In this document: positions 8,448 through 21,670 of the stretch, one piece after another
Layout of the letters: every line of letters begins with the position of its first letter
Numbering within the stretch: the first letter of the stretch is position 1
Source of the DNA: Pseudomonadota bacterium
GTDB lineage: Bacteria; Myxococcota; Myxococcia; Myxococcales; Myxococcaceae
Direction: 5' to 3'
Assembly (NCBI GenBank): GCA_023423535.1
Contig: JAFAFL010000133.1
Coordinates: forward strand, 1-64,000
DNA: 64,000 nucleotides
The notes under the pieces: model-generated
What the model was told of the DNA's origin: nothing
Database searches by the model: none
Seen by the model: only the letters and a program-made list of their open reading frames with translations
Position numbers and translations under genes: made by a program

Positions 8448-9503
8448 CTACGCGACGCGGTGGGCGAGCCGCTCCACGAGGAGCTCGAGCGTGCGCGTCT
8501 GCGCGTTGGCGGGGAGGAGCGCGGTGGCCCTTCTCGCAGCCCGCGTGTTCCTCGCGATGGCCCGCAGCGTCGCCGCGCGTCCTCCGTTGCGCGCCACGAG
8601 CTCCCTCACCTCGTCGCAGTCCGCGTGACTTCGCACCCCGCCCGGCGCCATCAGCGTCTCCAGCCTCGCGCGGTCCTCCGCCGGCGCGCGCAGCCACGCC
8701 GCGAGCACGGGGAAGGTGCGCTTGCCGCCCTCGACATCGGTGTCCACCGACTTCCCCGTCACCCGCGGGTCGCCGTAGAGGCCGATGAGGTCGTCCACCA
8801 GCTGGTACGCGAGCCCGGCGTGACGGCCGATGCGCTCGAGGGTCGAGATGAGCTCCTCCTCCGCGCCGGCGAGCATCGCGCCGGTCACCAGCGGGGCGAC
8901 GAAGCCGTACCGCGCGGTCTTGAGGTGCGCGACCTTCACCGCGCGGAACACGTTGAGGTCCGGCAGCGGCGAAGCGTCCAGGGTGAGGTCGAGAAACTGG
9001 CCCGCCGCCGTCTGCCGGCAGACCTGGAGAAACCAGCGCGTCGCGGAGGCCGAATGGAGCGCGCCGCAGCCGAGCATCGTCTCGATGCCCAGCGCGAAGA
9101 GGTGATCGCCCGCCACCACCGCGCGGTCCTCTCCCGCCTTTCCCCGCCCGAGCAGGTGGTGCAGCGCGACCCCGCCGCGACGCAGGTCCGCCGCGTCCGC
9201 CACGTCGTCGTGCACGAGCATGAAGGTGTGGACGAGCTCCAGCCCTCCGGCGAACCGCCACACCGAATCCGGCGGCCGCTCCCCCGAGACGAGCTGGTAC
9301 CCGAGCGCGCACAGCGCCGGGCGCAGCCGTTTTCCCGGGCGCGTGGCGAACTCGCGGACGTGGGCGCAGGCCTCCGCCCAGGCCGGGTCGAGCGAGGCGT
9401 CCTCGGTCCCGTTGAGGATCTGTTCAATTTCCGTCGCGGTCCGACGCGCTGCGTCCGCCAGCGGGTCCGACGACTCGGGGGGCAGTGGCAGCGGCTGGGT
9501 CAT
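8448..9503 (-). CDS. Polyprenyl (geranylgeranyl-type) diphosphate synthase
   Basis: A 351-aa trans-prenyltransferase that condenses isopentenyl diphosphate with allylic diphosphates to make C15-C20+ chains for carotenoids, quinones or lipids. The first Asp-rich motif DDVAD is at residues 99-103, followed by the LRRG arginine motif. The second is DDLIGLYGD starting at 237, the variant common in actinobacterial and myxobacterial GGPP synthases. GKR-RPAL near residue 58 binds the isopentenyl substrate. The ATG at 9503 has no visible ribosome binding site, and a good -10/-35 pair lies directly upstream, so the message may be leaderless. It heads an operon with the CarH-like regulator and a FabL-like SDR, consistent with light- or B12-controlled isoprenoid synthesis. 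Confidence 0.88.
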   Translation of the reverse strand: MTQPLPLPPESSDPLADAARRTATEIEQILNGTEDASLDPAWAEACAHVREFATRPGKRLRPALCALGYQLVSGERPPDSVWRFAGGLELVHTFMLVHDDVADAADLRRGGVALHHLLGRGKAGEDRAVVAGDHLFALGIETMLGCGALHSASATRWFLQVCRQTAAGQFLDLTLDASPLPDLNVFRAVKVAHLKTARYGFVAPLVTGAMLAGAEEELISTLERIGRHAGLAYQLVDDLIGLYGDPRVTGKSVDTDVEGGKRTFPVLAAWLRAPAEDRARLETLMAPGGVRSHADCDEVRELVARNGGRAATLRAIARNTRAARRATALLPANAQTRTLELLVERLAHRVA

Positions 9504-9510
9504 GGACGCT

Positions 9511-9539
9511 TTTATGGGTTTGGCCTGATTTTTCGTCAA
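9511..9539 (-). promoter_or_regulatory. Candidate sigma70-type promoter of the prenyl synthase operon
   Basis: On the minus strand, TTGACG (9539-9534) and CATAAA (9516-9511) are separated by 17 bases, matching 5 of 6 and 4 of 6 consensus positions. Initiation 7 bases beyond the -10 would fall at or next to the ATG at 9503, which lacks a ribosome binding site. The stretch is notably AT-rich for this genome. The -35 lies inside the promoter-proximal repeat of the 11-bp direct repeat array. Confidence 0.6.
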
Positions 9540-9571
9540 GGGTTTGTCCAGCTTTTGTCCGGTGCTTGTAC
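9532..9571. promoter_or_regulatory. Candidate CarH-type operator, four 11-bp direct repeats
   Basis: On the plus strand, TTCGTCA (9532), TTTGTCC (9543), TTTGTCC (9554) and CTTGTAC (9565) start at exact 11-bp intervals. Read on the operon strand the cores are GTACAAG, GGACAAA, GGACAAA and TGACGAA. Thermus CarH is known to bind as a tetramer to tandem direct repeats of about 11 bp with a TACA core overlapping the -35. The array here covers the -35 of the operon encoding a CarH-like protein, which is the expected autoregulatory arrangement. The binding itself is inferred. Confidence 0.62.
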
Positions 9572-9614
9572 GAAACCCTGGACGGAGGCACCGGCGCCCT
9601 CTAGGTCTGCGTGC

Positions 9615-10520
9615 ATGAAGATCGCAGTGACCGGAGGAACGGGCTTCATCGGGCGGCCCCTGGTGGCCCGGCTGCACGCGGCCGGACACGAGGTGACGGT
9701 GCTCACGCGCAGCCCCGAGCGCGCCGGGGGCTTCCCCGAAGGCGTAGCGCTGGCGGAGTTCCCGTCCGGCGAAGCGCTGCCTCCCGAACGTCTCGGTGGC
9801 GCGGAGGCGGTGATCGACCTCGCGGGCGAGAACGTGGGCGGCAAGCGCTGGAACGCGGAGGTGAAACGCGCGCTGAAGGAGAGCCGCACCGAAGGGACCT
9901 CGGCGATCGTCGAGGCCTCGCGCGCGGCGGGAACGGTCCGGGCGCTGCTCTGCGCCTCGGCGGTGGGCTTCTACGGCGATCGCGGTGAGGAGCCCCTGCC
10001 GGAGGAGGCGGGACCGGGTGGCGACTTCCTCGCGGAGATCTGCCGCGCGCGCGAGGCGGTGGCCCTTCGCGCCGAAGAGTTCGGCATCCGCACCGTGCTC
10101 CTGCGCGTGGGCATCGTGCTGCACCCGTCGGGCGGCGCGCTGGAGCGGATGATGTTGCCGTTCAAGCTCGGCGCCGGAGGACCGCTGGGCAGCGGGCGGC
10201 AGTACTTCCCGTGGATCCACCGCGAGGACGCGGTGCGGATGATCGAGTGGGCGCTGCTGCACGAGCAGGTGAGGGGCCCGCTCAACGTCGCCTCACCGAA
10301 GCCCGTCCCGAACCGCGACTTCGCCCGTGCGCTGGGCCGCGCGATGAAGCGGCCGGCACTCATGCCCACACCGAAGCTGGCACTGAAGCTCGCGCTCGGG
10401 GAGATGGCGGAGGGCATCCTCGCCGGGCAGCGCGTGGTGCCGAAGCGCGCGCTCGAAGGCGGCTTCACCTTCGAGTTCCCCGACGTGGACGCGGCGCTCG
10501 CGGACCTCCTCCGGAAGTAG
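9615..10520 (+). CDS. TIGR01777-family NAD-dependent epimerase/dehydratase-like protein
   Basis: A 301-aa extended-SDR protein of the YfcH/SULA type. The nucleotide-binding motif TGGTGFIG is at residues 7-14, followed by the family blocks VIDLAGENVGGKRW near 76-89, SAVGFYGDRG near 119-128 and YFPWIHREDAVR near 200. Its C-terminal domain of unknown function (RVVPKRALEGGFTFEFP) is typical of the family. The physiological substrate is not known for most members. The gene diverges from the prenyl synthase operon across a 111-base region that contains the 11-bp repeats, so it might share the regulator, but no promoter on this strand is obvious. Confidence 0.88.
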   Translation: MKIAVTGGTGFIGRPLVARLHAAGHEVTVLTRSPERAGGFPEGVALAEFPSGEALPPERLGGAEAVIDLAGENVGGKRWNAEVKRALKESRTEGTSAIVEASRAAGTVRALLCASAVGFYGDRGEEPLPEEAGPGGDFLAEICRAREAVALRAEEFGIRTVLLRVGIVLHPSGGALERMMLPFKLGAGGPLGSGRQYFPWIHREDAVRMIEWALLHEQVRGPLNVASPKPVPNRDFARALGRAMKRPALMPTPKLALKLALGEMAEGILAGQRVVPKRALEGGFTFEFPDVDAALADLLRK

Positions 10521-10632
10521 ATGCGCGCACGGCAGAGCACGCGCGCAGAGTGTCGGACGGTGCGCCCGCACCCACGCCTGCTGCGCTCACGCGCGACGGC
10601 ACACAGCCTCAAAGACAAGGAGGGGGTGCCGC

Positions 10633-11100
10633 ATGGCGGAGGGAGTGAGCGAAGAGGTCACCTGGTCGGGGTTGGGCGCGGGCACGGACAAGGAGGCGTT
10701 CCTCGACGTCATCCGGGAGCGCGTCCCCGAGCTGGATGCATCGGAGGCGGCCGAAGCGGTGTTCTGCGTGCTGTCGCGGCGCATCAGCGGAGGCACGCTT
10801 CAGCGGCTGCTCGCCGAGCTTCCCGAGGAAGCGCGCGAGGTCGTCGGCTCCGGCGGCTGCCACAAGGGGCGCGACCTCAGCTCGAACGCGGAGAGCGGCG
10901 ACCGGGACGACTTCTACCTCGGCGTGGCCGAGCACCTGCTCATCGAGCCCGAACAGGTGCGCCGGGTGCTCCACGCGGTCTTCGGGGGCCTGCACTCGCA
11001 GATCACCGAGCGCGAGTCCGAGCGCATCGCGCAGGAGCTGCCGAAGGACGTGGCCAGCACCTGGGAGGGCGCGCGCAAGCGGGTGGCGGCGCCTCACTAG
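10633..11100 (+). CDS. DUF2267 protein
   Basis: A 155-aa, largely helical cytoplasmic protein. It has the DUF2267 pattern of helical segments: an acidic N-terminal helix with AVFCVLSRRISGGTLQRLLAE and a second block FYLGVAEHLLIEPEQVRRVL. In several families DUF2267 proteins lie near stress or membrane-associated genes, and their role is unknown. A strong ribosome binding site (AAGGAGG) precedes the ATG at 10633. It is followed by a GC-rich inverted repeat and the convergent FKBP gene. Confidence 0.75.
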   Translation: MAEGVSEEVTWSGLGAGTDKEAFLDVIRERVPELDASEAAEAVFCVLSRRISGGTLQRLLAELPEEAREVVGSGGCHKGRDLSSNAESGDRDDFYLGVAEHLLIEPEQVRRVLHAVFGGLHSQITERESERIAQELPKDVASTWEGARKRVAAPH

Positions 11101-11114
11101 CCCGCAAAAGCGAA

Positions 11115-11149
11115 GCCGGCGGCCGACCCCTCGGGGACGGACCGCCGGC
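11115..11149. terminator. GC-rich inverted repeat between convergent genes
   Basis: GCCGGCGG (11115-11122) pairs perfectly with CCGCCGGC (11142-11149), and an inner CCCC/GGGG pair shortens the loop. It lies 14 bases after the DUF2267 stop and 21 bases from the FKBP stop. No T-run follows on either strand, so intrinsic termination is only possible, not shown. Confidence 0.45.
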
Positions 11150-11170
11150 CGCGCTACGTCTTCAACTGGC

Positions 11171-11503
11171 TCAGCCGACCTTCAGCAGCTCCACCTCGAA
11201 CACCAGCGTGGCCGAGGGCGGGATGACGGGCGGGTACCCGCGCGCGCCGTAGCCGAGGTCGGGCGGGATGGTGAGCCGGCGCAGTCCGCCGACCTTCATC
11301 CCCGCCACGCCCTGGTCCCAGCCGCGGATGACCTGTCCCGCGCCGAGCCGGAAGGTGAACCCCTGCCCGCGGTCGCGGGAGGAGTCGAACTTCGACCCGT
11401 CGGAGAGCAGCGTGCCCACGTAGTGGACGGTGACGCTCTGGCCGCTCTTCGCCTCGGCGCCGTCGCCCTGCTTCAGGTCCTCGATCTTCAGCTCGTTCGA
11501 CAT
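11171..11503 (-). CDS. FKBP-type peptidyl-prolyl cis-trans isomerase
   Basis: A 110-aa single-domain FKBP without a signal peptide, so probably cytoplasmic. Diagnostic blocks are VTVHYVGTL, FDSSRDRGQGFTFRLGAGQVIRGWDQG split across residues 39-65, and RRLTIPPDLGYGARG. These carry the active-site residues Tyr, Phe, Asp, Trp and Tyr of the FKBP12 pocket. It accelerates proline isomerisation during folding. It stands alone between a convergent DUF2267 gene and the large lipoprotein gene upstream. The latter ends 27 bases before this ATG on the same strand, so readthrough is possible. GGAGGG lies just upstream of the start. Confidence 0.93.
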   Translation of the reverse strand: MSNELKIEDLKQGDGAEAKSGQSVTVHYVGTLLSDGSKFDSSRDRGQGFTFRLGAGQVIRGWDQGVAGMKVGGLRRLTIPPDLGYGARGYPPVIPPSATLVFEVELLKVG

Positions 11504-11530
11504 GGTGTCACTCCCTCCTGAATGCCCAGG

Positions 11531-15598
<4,068 letters not shown>

Positions 15599-15814
15599 GT
15601 TGGGGAGCCTTCTGCGACTGCGGGACTGCGGACGTCTTGACGGAACTGCTACCGGCCCTCTGAAACGGGGCGACCTTACATCAGGGGCCGCTCCCATTAG
15701 CGAGTGACATCAGCGAAACGCCCGGAGCGGATCGCAGGTGACGCTCGGGGTGCAGGCGGGCAGGTGTGCGCGGGCGCAAAGGATGCGCCTTTTGCGGCTA
15801 CGGTCGAAGGCCGC

Positions 15815-17359
<1,545 letters not shown>

Positions 17360-17415
17360 CCTCGCCGCTTTGGCCCTCTCCCGCCGACGCAGAGCGGCAT
17401 TACCTTCCGCACCCC

Positions 17416-18288
17416 ATGTACGAGACGACCGACCGATCCGCCCGCGCCCGCCTGCTCATCTCCTGTCCGGACCGGCAGGGCATCGTGGCGGCGGTGACGC
17501 AGTTCCTCTTCGAGCGCGGCGCGAACATCCTCGACCTCGACCAGCACGCGACGCAGCCCGAGCCTTCGCTCTTCTTCCTGCGGCTGGTGCTGGAGGTGCC
17601 GAGGGCCGAGGCCTACGACGCGCTCTCCCGCGACTTCGCGCCGCTCGCCGAGCGCTACCAGATGGACTGGCGGCTGCAGCGCGCGGACGTGCGCCCGCGG
17701 GTGGCGATCTTCGTGTCGAAGGAGGACCACTGCCTCACCGAGCTGCTCTGGCGTCACCGCGCGGGCGAGCTGCCGATGGACATCGCCATGGTGGTGGGCA
17801 ACCACGCGGAGCTGGGCGAGGCGGTGCGCGCGCACGGCCTGCCCTTCCACCACGTGCCGGTGACGAAGGAGAACAAGCCGCAGGCGTTCGCGAAGCAGCT
17901 GGAGCTGGTGAGTGAGGCGCGGATCGATCTCGTGGTGCTCGCGCGCTACATGCAGATCCTCCCGCCGGAGTTCTGCGAGCGGATGCCCAAGCGCATCATC
18001 AACATCCACCACAGCTTCCTCCCCGCGTTCGTGGGCGCGAACCCCTACGCGCAGGCGTGGGAGCGGGGCGTGAAGCTCATCGGCGCGACGGCGCACTACG
18101 TGACCAGCGAGCTCGACGCGGGGCCGATCATCGACCAGGACGTGGCGCGGGTGGGGCACCGGCACGACGTGGCGGACCTCAAGCGCGAGGGCAAGCAGCT
18201 CGAGCGCGCCGTGCTCGCCCGCGCGGTGCAGTGGCACGTCGAGGACCGGGTGCTCGTCCACGGCAACAAGACGATCGTGTTCCGATGA
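17416..18288 (+). CDS. purU: Formyltetrahydrofolate deformylase
   Basis: A 290-aa PurU, which hydrolyses 10-formyl-THF to THF and formate. The N-terminal ACT-like domain (ARLLISCPDRQGIVAAVTQF) spans residues 8-85. The C-terminal formyltransferase-like domain has the catalytic Asn/His/Asp set: NIHHSFLPAF near residue 196 and SELDAGPIIDQ near 235. Length matches the family. The formate released could feed the formate dehydrogenase encoded at 43-51 kb, although no direct link is visible. Its stop overlaps the start of the next gene by 4 bases (ATGA). Confidence 0.95.
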   Translation: MYETTDRSARARLLISCPDRQGIVAAVTQFLFERGANILDLDQHATQPEPSLFFLRLVLEVPRAEAYDALSRDFAPLAERYQMDWRLQRADVRPRVAIFVSKEDHCLTELLWRHRAGELPMDIAMVVGNHAELGEAVRAHGLPFHHVPVTKENKPQAFAKQLELVSEARIDLVVLARYMQILPPEFCERMPKRIINIHHSFLPAFVGANPYAQAWERGVKLIGATAHYVTSELDAGPIIDQDVARVGHRHDVADLKREGKQLERAVLARAVQWHVEDRVLVHGNKTIVFR

Positions 18289-19016
18289 GAGGGCCTTCCG
18301 CGCTGGCAGTGCTGCTGCTCGGGGTCTTCGCCGCGCCGGCGCGGTCGGAGGCGCAGACGCACGTGCCGCTGCAGCGCGGAGGCGTCGTCTACGGCTGGAG
18401 CGATCCGCGCTGTCCGGCGAGCGGCTCGGAGACGGCGGAGCGGATCGCGGAGTGCCTCTCCACGGTGATGTTCCCGCGCGGTCTGCACGGGGGCGCGACA
18501 AAGGCGGAGGTGCCGGTGGAGACGGCCGCGCTGCTCTGCCGGGGTGCGCGCTCGCAGAACGCGAGCCGGGCGCTGTCGCAGTGCGTGCGAGGCCTCCTCT
18601 ACGAGCGCAGCGGCCTCGGTTCGCGGCGCGAGGCGGTGGACGCCCAGTCCGCGGTGACCGCCTGCCGCTGGGCGTACGACGTGCCTCGCGCGAGCGCGGT
18701 GGAGGAGTGCATGCGCCGGCTCCTCTACGACCGCGAGGGGCTCGGCCATCAACGGACGCAGATGTCCGCAGAGACCGCCGCGCAGTCGTGCCAGAGCACC
18801 GCCGCGCCGCCGCCGCTGACGGTGACCTGGCTGCCGTTCGGGTTCGTGCCGGTGCCCGGGCTGCACGCATCGCAAGGCGGCGTGTCGTGTCAGCGGCCGC
18901 AGGGCGACGAGGGCGTGCGCTTCCTCTCCGAATGCGTGCGCCGCCTCGTCCAGCGGAAGGTTCCGGCGGACTCGGCGGCGCTGGCCTGCGAGGGCGCGAT
19001 CAGCCCCTGGCCGTGA
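18285..19016 (+). CDS. Secreted Cys-repeat protein, unknown
   Basis: A 243-aa protein with a signal peptide (ALAVLLLGVFAAPARSEA). The mature part is built of about four degenerate units of 35-45 residues. Each has an ETAA..C entry and an S.CVR.LLY.R.GLG helix, for example ALSQCVRGLLYERSGLG, VEECMRRLLYDREGLG and LSECVRRLVQRK. Each unit contributes two cysteines, probably paired within the unit. I do not recognise the family. The start overlaps the purU stop by 4 bases, so translation is coupled although an exported protein and PurU have no obvious shared role. Confidence 0.72.
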   Translation: MRGPSALAVLLLGVFAAPARSEAQTHVPLQRGGVVYGWSDPRCPASGSETAERIAECLSTVMFPRGLHGGATKAEVPVETAALLCRGARSQNASRALSQCVRGLLYERSGLGSRREAVDAQSAVTACRWAYDVPRASAVEECMRRLLYDREGLGHQRTQMSAETAAQSCQSTAAPPPLTVTWLPFGFVPVPGLHASQGGVSCQRPQGDEGVRFLSECVRRLVQRKVPADSAALACEGAISPWP

Positions 19017-19023
19017 CGGGTCA

Positions 19024-19743
19024 CTAGTAGCGCGTCTTGTCGTCGGTGTCGGGCTCCAGATTGCCCGAGCGGCGGTTGAGATCCGTGTCGTCGTCGATGG
19101 TCACGTCCTCCTTGCGCACCGTCTCGGAGACCGCGCGGCGCTCCTCGAAGCGGTCCTTGCGCACGCGCACCTCCTCGCGCACCACCGGGCGCTTGCGCAC
19201 CTCGATCTCCTCCTCGCGCACGGGGATCGTCACGTCACCGCCGGAGATCTGCGTGTCGCCCGCGGCGTAGCTGCCCTCGGCGACCGGTACGCGCTCCACC
19301 GTCACCCGCTCGCGCGTCACCGGTACCGTCACCGTCTTCTCCTCGGTGATGACGTCCTTGTGTACGCGGACCGCGCCCGCCTCGCGCGAGTGCTTCGTCA
19401 CGTCGAGCTCCTCCTCCACCACCGGGATGTTCACGTCCGCGGTCGAGCGCTCGTTCCAGTCGGTGCGGTCGCTCATCCGGTCGGAACGCTCGGTCCCGCT
19501 CCACGCGCCCGCGGTGCTCTGCGACGTCTCGTCACGGCCGATGTCCGCGTACTTGCGCGAGATGATCACGTCGTCCCCGCGCACGTCGCTCACGAGGTCG
19601 TAGCGGCAGGAGTACTCCTTCTTGAAGATCAGACCCTTCTCGATGATGAAGCCGTCGGCTTCGAGAGACTGGATCTTGCCCAGCTTCTGTCCATCCGACG
19701 TGTGAACCATCATCCCGGGCCGCAGCAGCTCTCGTCCGAACAT
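19024..19743 (-). CDS. PRC-barrel plus DUF2382 (YsnF/AvaK-type) stress protein
   Basis: A 239-aa cytoplasmic protein. The N-terminal PRC-barrel-like part (residues 1-70; GMMVHTSDGQKLGKIQSLEA) is followed by a linker and a DUF2382 domain (about 105-210) with alternating charged strands such as VNIPVVEEELDVTKHS and VTIPVREEEIEVRKRP. DUF2382 proteins of the YsnF type are general stress proteins of unknown mechanism. The C-terminus is acidic. The ATG at 19743 is preceded by GAGGAGG. The gene converges with the Cys-repeat gene, leaving 7 bases between stops. Confidence 0.85.
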   Translation of the reverse strand: MFGRELLRPGMMVHTSDGQKLGKIQSLEADGFIIEKGLIFKKEYSCRYDLVSDVRGDDVIISRKYADIGRDETSQSTAGAWSGTERSDRMSDRTDWNERSTADVNIPVVEEELDVTKHSREAGAVRVHKDVITEEKTVTVPVTRERVTVERVPVAEGSYAAGDTQISGGDVTIPVREEEIEVRKRPVVREEVRVRKDRFEERRAVSETVRKEDVTIDDDTDLNRRSGNLEPDTDDKTRY

Positions 19744-19936
19744 CGTTCCTCCTCGTGTTTGGGTTCCGGGAAAGTGTGGGTACGACCCTCCCCCACCACA
19801 CGGAGGGATCGCCGGCACGCGGACACCCCGGGCGGCCTGCCGAGCCCTCGTGTCGCGGGTTTGTCCTGGGGTGCCCCGACGCGCGCCGCCGCACGCCGCG
19901 TTGGCTGAACGTCCCGCCTGCAGGTAGAGCGAGCCG

Positions 19937-20308
19937 ATGAGCGTTCCCCGCGCGGTGCCCGTCCTGCCCTCTCGCGATCTGCGGAAGACCTCCGCCTTCT
20001 ACGCGCGGCTCGGCTTCATCGAGCGGGGGCTGTGGCCGGAGGAGTACCTCATCGTCGAGCGCGGCCCGCTCGAGCTGCACTTCTTCCACGCGCCGGAGAC
20101 GGACCCGGCGACGAGCGCTTTCAGTTGCTACCTGCGCGTCGAGGATCCGGCCGCGCTCTTCGAGCTCTGGGTGCAGGCCGCGCCGGACGTGCCGCAGTCG
20201 TGCTTCGGTGCGCCTCGGCTGCAGCGACCGCTCGATGAGGAGGGCGAGTACGCGCTGATCGACGAGGACGGAACCGCGCTGCGGCTGGGGCGCGTGCGCG
20301 GAGACTGA
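19937..20308 (+). CDS. VOC-superfamily (bleomycin resistance-like) protein
   Basis: A 123-aa single-module vicinal oxygen chelate protein. The opening VPVLPSRDLRKTSAFYARLGF is typical, followed by LELHFFHAP and a closing strand with DEDGTALRLG. This is the length of bleomycin-binding proteins, which work as dimers that sequester the drug, but enzymes in this superfamily are of similar size, so the function is not fixed. It stands alone. Downstream on the same strand lies a frameshifted gene remnant. Confidence 0.82.
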   Translation: MSVPRAVPVLPSRDLRKTSAFYARLGFIERGLWPEEYLIVERGPLELHFFHAPETDPATSAFSCYLRVEDPAALFELWVQAAPDVPQSCFGAPRLQRPLDEEGEYALIDEDGTALRLGRVRGD

Positions 20309-20366
20309 ATTCCCGCGGCCGGCTCTACGCTCCGCACGCCTGCGAGGCCTCCGGGTTCAGGCGCCA

Positions 20367-20662
20367 GTGCCTCGATCTGCGCGTGTTCCGCACGAGGACC
20401 GCTCACCGCTCTGGCCAGGGCGGGTGGAGGACGACGCGCTGAGCAATCCCGTCGTCGGGGCGGACGGCTCGGTGCACGTGCTGTCGGTGCAGGTGCGCTG
20501 GGCGCAGCAGTTCGCGGACGACTCGCGCGTGCTCGGGCAGCGGCTGCTCACCTTCCACCACACCGGCGCGCCGAGGCCCACCTCGCGCTGCCGGAACTCG
20601 TCGCGCCCGAGGGATGGATGCCCGGCAGCGGCAGCCGCGCGAGGGACTTCCGGCCGGAGTAG
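20367..20662 (+). pseudogene. Frameshifted remnant of an unidentified gene
   Basis: The stretch 20309-20832 has no intact gene. From 20367 a frame encodes protein-like sequence (DDALSNPVVGADGSVHVLSV, then WAQQFADDSRVLGQRLLTFH) up to about 20568. From 20570 another frame continues plausibly (AEAHLALPELVAPEGWMPGS) to a TAG at 20660-20662. A single indel near 20569 would join them. No domain is recognised and no good start is visible, so this is probably a decayed or partly deleted gene, or alternatively a sequencing indel in a short gene. Confidence 0.4.
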
Positions 20663-20692
20663 CCGCGCGTCGACCGAAAGTCGCTCGGCGGG

Positions 20693-20832
20693 CAACGAAA
20701 GGCCTCTTCCCGCCAACGAAAGGCCTCTCCCCGCCAACGAAAGGCCTGTACCGGGGCAACGAAAAGGGCCTCCCCGACAACGGGAGGCCCTTCGGCGCGA
20801 ACGAAAGCCGGATCCGCGCCAACGAAGGGGGA
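20693..20832. repeat. Seven-copy 21-bp tandem repeat array
   Basis: The core CAACGAAAGGCCT recurs at 20693, 20714, 20735, 20757, 20778, 20799 and 20820, giving spacings of 21, 21, 22, 21, 21 and 21 bp with increasing divergence toward the right. The array stops exactly at the stop codon of the minus-strand gene at 20833. Units 4 and 5 together form a 9-bp perfect hairpin followed by a T-run on the minus strand. The array may have grown by duplication of the terminator region of that gene. Confidence 0.85.
20766..20790 (-). terminator. Rho-independent terminator
   Basis: On the minus strand GGGCCTCCC (20790-20782) pairs perfectly with GGGAGGCCC (20774-20766) across a 7-base loop and is followed by TTTTCG. 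It lies 42 bases downstream of the stop of the gene at 20833-21513 and inside the tandem repeat array. This is the best intrinsic terminator seen in the window. Confidence 0.72.
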
Positions 20833-21513
20833 TTACGCGGCGACCTTCGGCTTCTTCGGCTTCTTCGTGGGGATGGGCCGGCGGAAGAGCTCGAGGATCT
20901 GGGGCTCGGAGGAGAACTCCATCTCGGCGAGGCCGAGGATCTCGTCGATGCGGGCGACGAGGTCGGCGTGGAGGGCGTTCTTCGCGGCGGTGCCGACGAC
21001 GCGGGCGCCCTTCGAGCCCTCCTGCCGGTTGTCGGCGTTGAGGAGCTCGGTGCGCGCGGTGGCGAGCACATCGAGGTCGCGCTGCACGATGCGGGCGGCG
21101 GCGCTCTCGGTGGGATAGGCCTTCACCGCGTCCACCACGCTGTCGATCGCGGCGAGGGCCTTGTCCACGTTGAAGCCCTTGTTCGCGATGCCGGCGCCGA
21201 ACGCCTTGTGGAGGTCCTTCCGCTGCGGGAACCGGCGCCGGATGTTCGCGCGGATGCCGTTGGTCTCCTGGCGCACCGACTGGAGCACCAGCGCGAGCGC
21301 CTGCGTGTTACCGGTCATCTTGCTCAGCGACTTGCTCTGCCCCGCCTGCGCCGCGATGAGGTCCGCGCGCAGCTTCCGGAACTCGTCCAGATAGGTCCCG
21401 GTGATGCCGCGGTCGTCGAAGCGCGGCAGGTACTCCGCGAGCAGCGCCTCCAGCGGTGAAGCGACGGCCAACGTCTCCGGAATGGTCCAGCGGATCTTCT
21501 TCGAGCTCGGCAT
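20833..21513 (-). CDS. Hypothetical helical protein with Lys/Pro tail
   Basis: A 226-aa protein with no signal peptide and no recognised domain. It is almost entirely alpha-helical (for example AAARIVQRDLDVLATARTEL) and ends in a short basic low-complexity tail (TKKPKKPKVAA). Such tails often contact nucleic acid or membranes, which is only a guess here. The ATG at 21513 follows a G-rich segment. It is transcribed divergently from the PLD-like gene and ends at a tandem repeat array with an intrinsic terminator. Confidence 0.7.
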   Translation of the reverse strand: MPSSKKIRWTIPETLAVASPLEALLAEYLPRFDDRGITGTYLDEFRKLRADLIAAQAGQSKSLSKMTGNTQALALVLQSVRQETNGIRANIRRRFPQRKDLHKAFGAGIANKGFNVDKALAAIDSVVDAVKAYPTESAAARIVQRDLDVLATARTELLNADNRQEGSKGARVVGTAAKNALHADLVARIDEILGLAEMEFSSEPQILELFRRPIPTKKPKKPKVAA

Positions 21514-21670
21514 GTCTGTAACCCCCGATTAGTGAGTGCAGCGAGGGAACGATGGCTGCTCGGAAGATCGGCGGTCAAGTCGGGCTCCGCAGAGGCCCGT
21601 CATTCACCTGCGTGACGATCCGCGGCCTGCTCCGGTGCATCGGCTCGGTGGCCGGGCCTACGGTGCCGGC

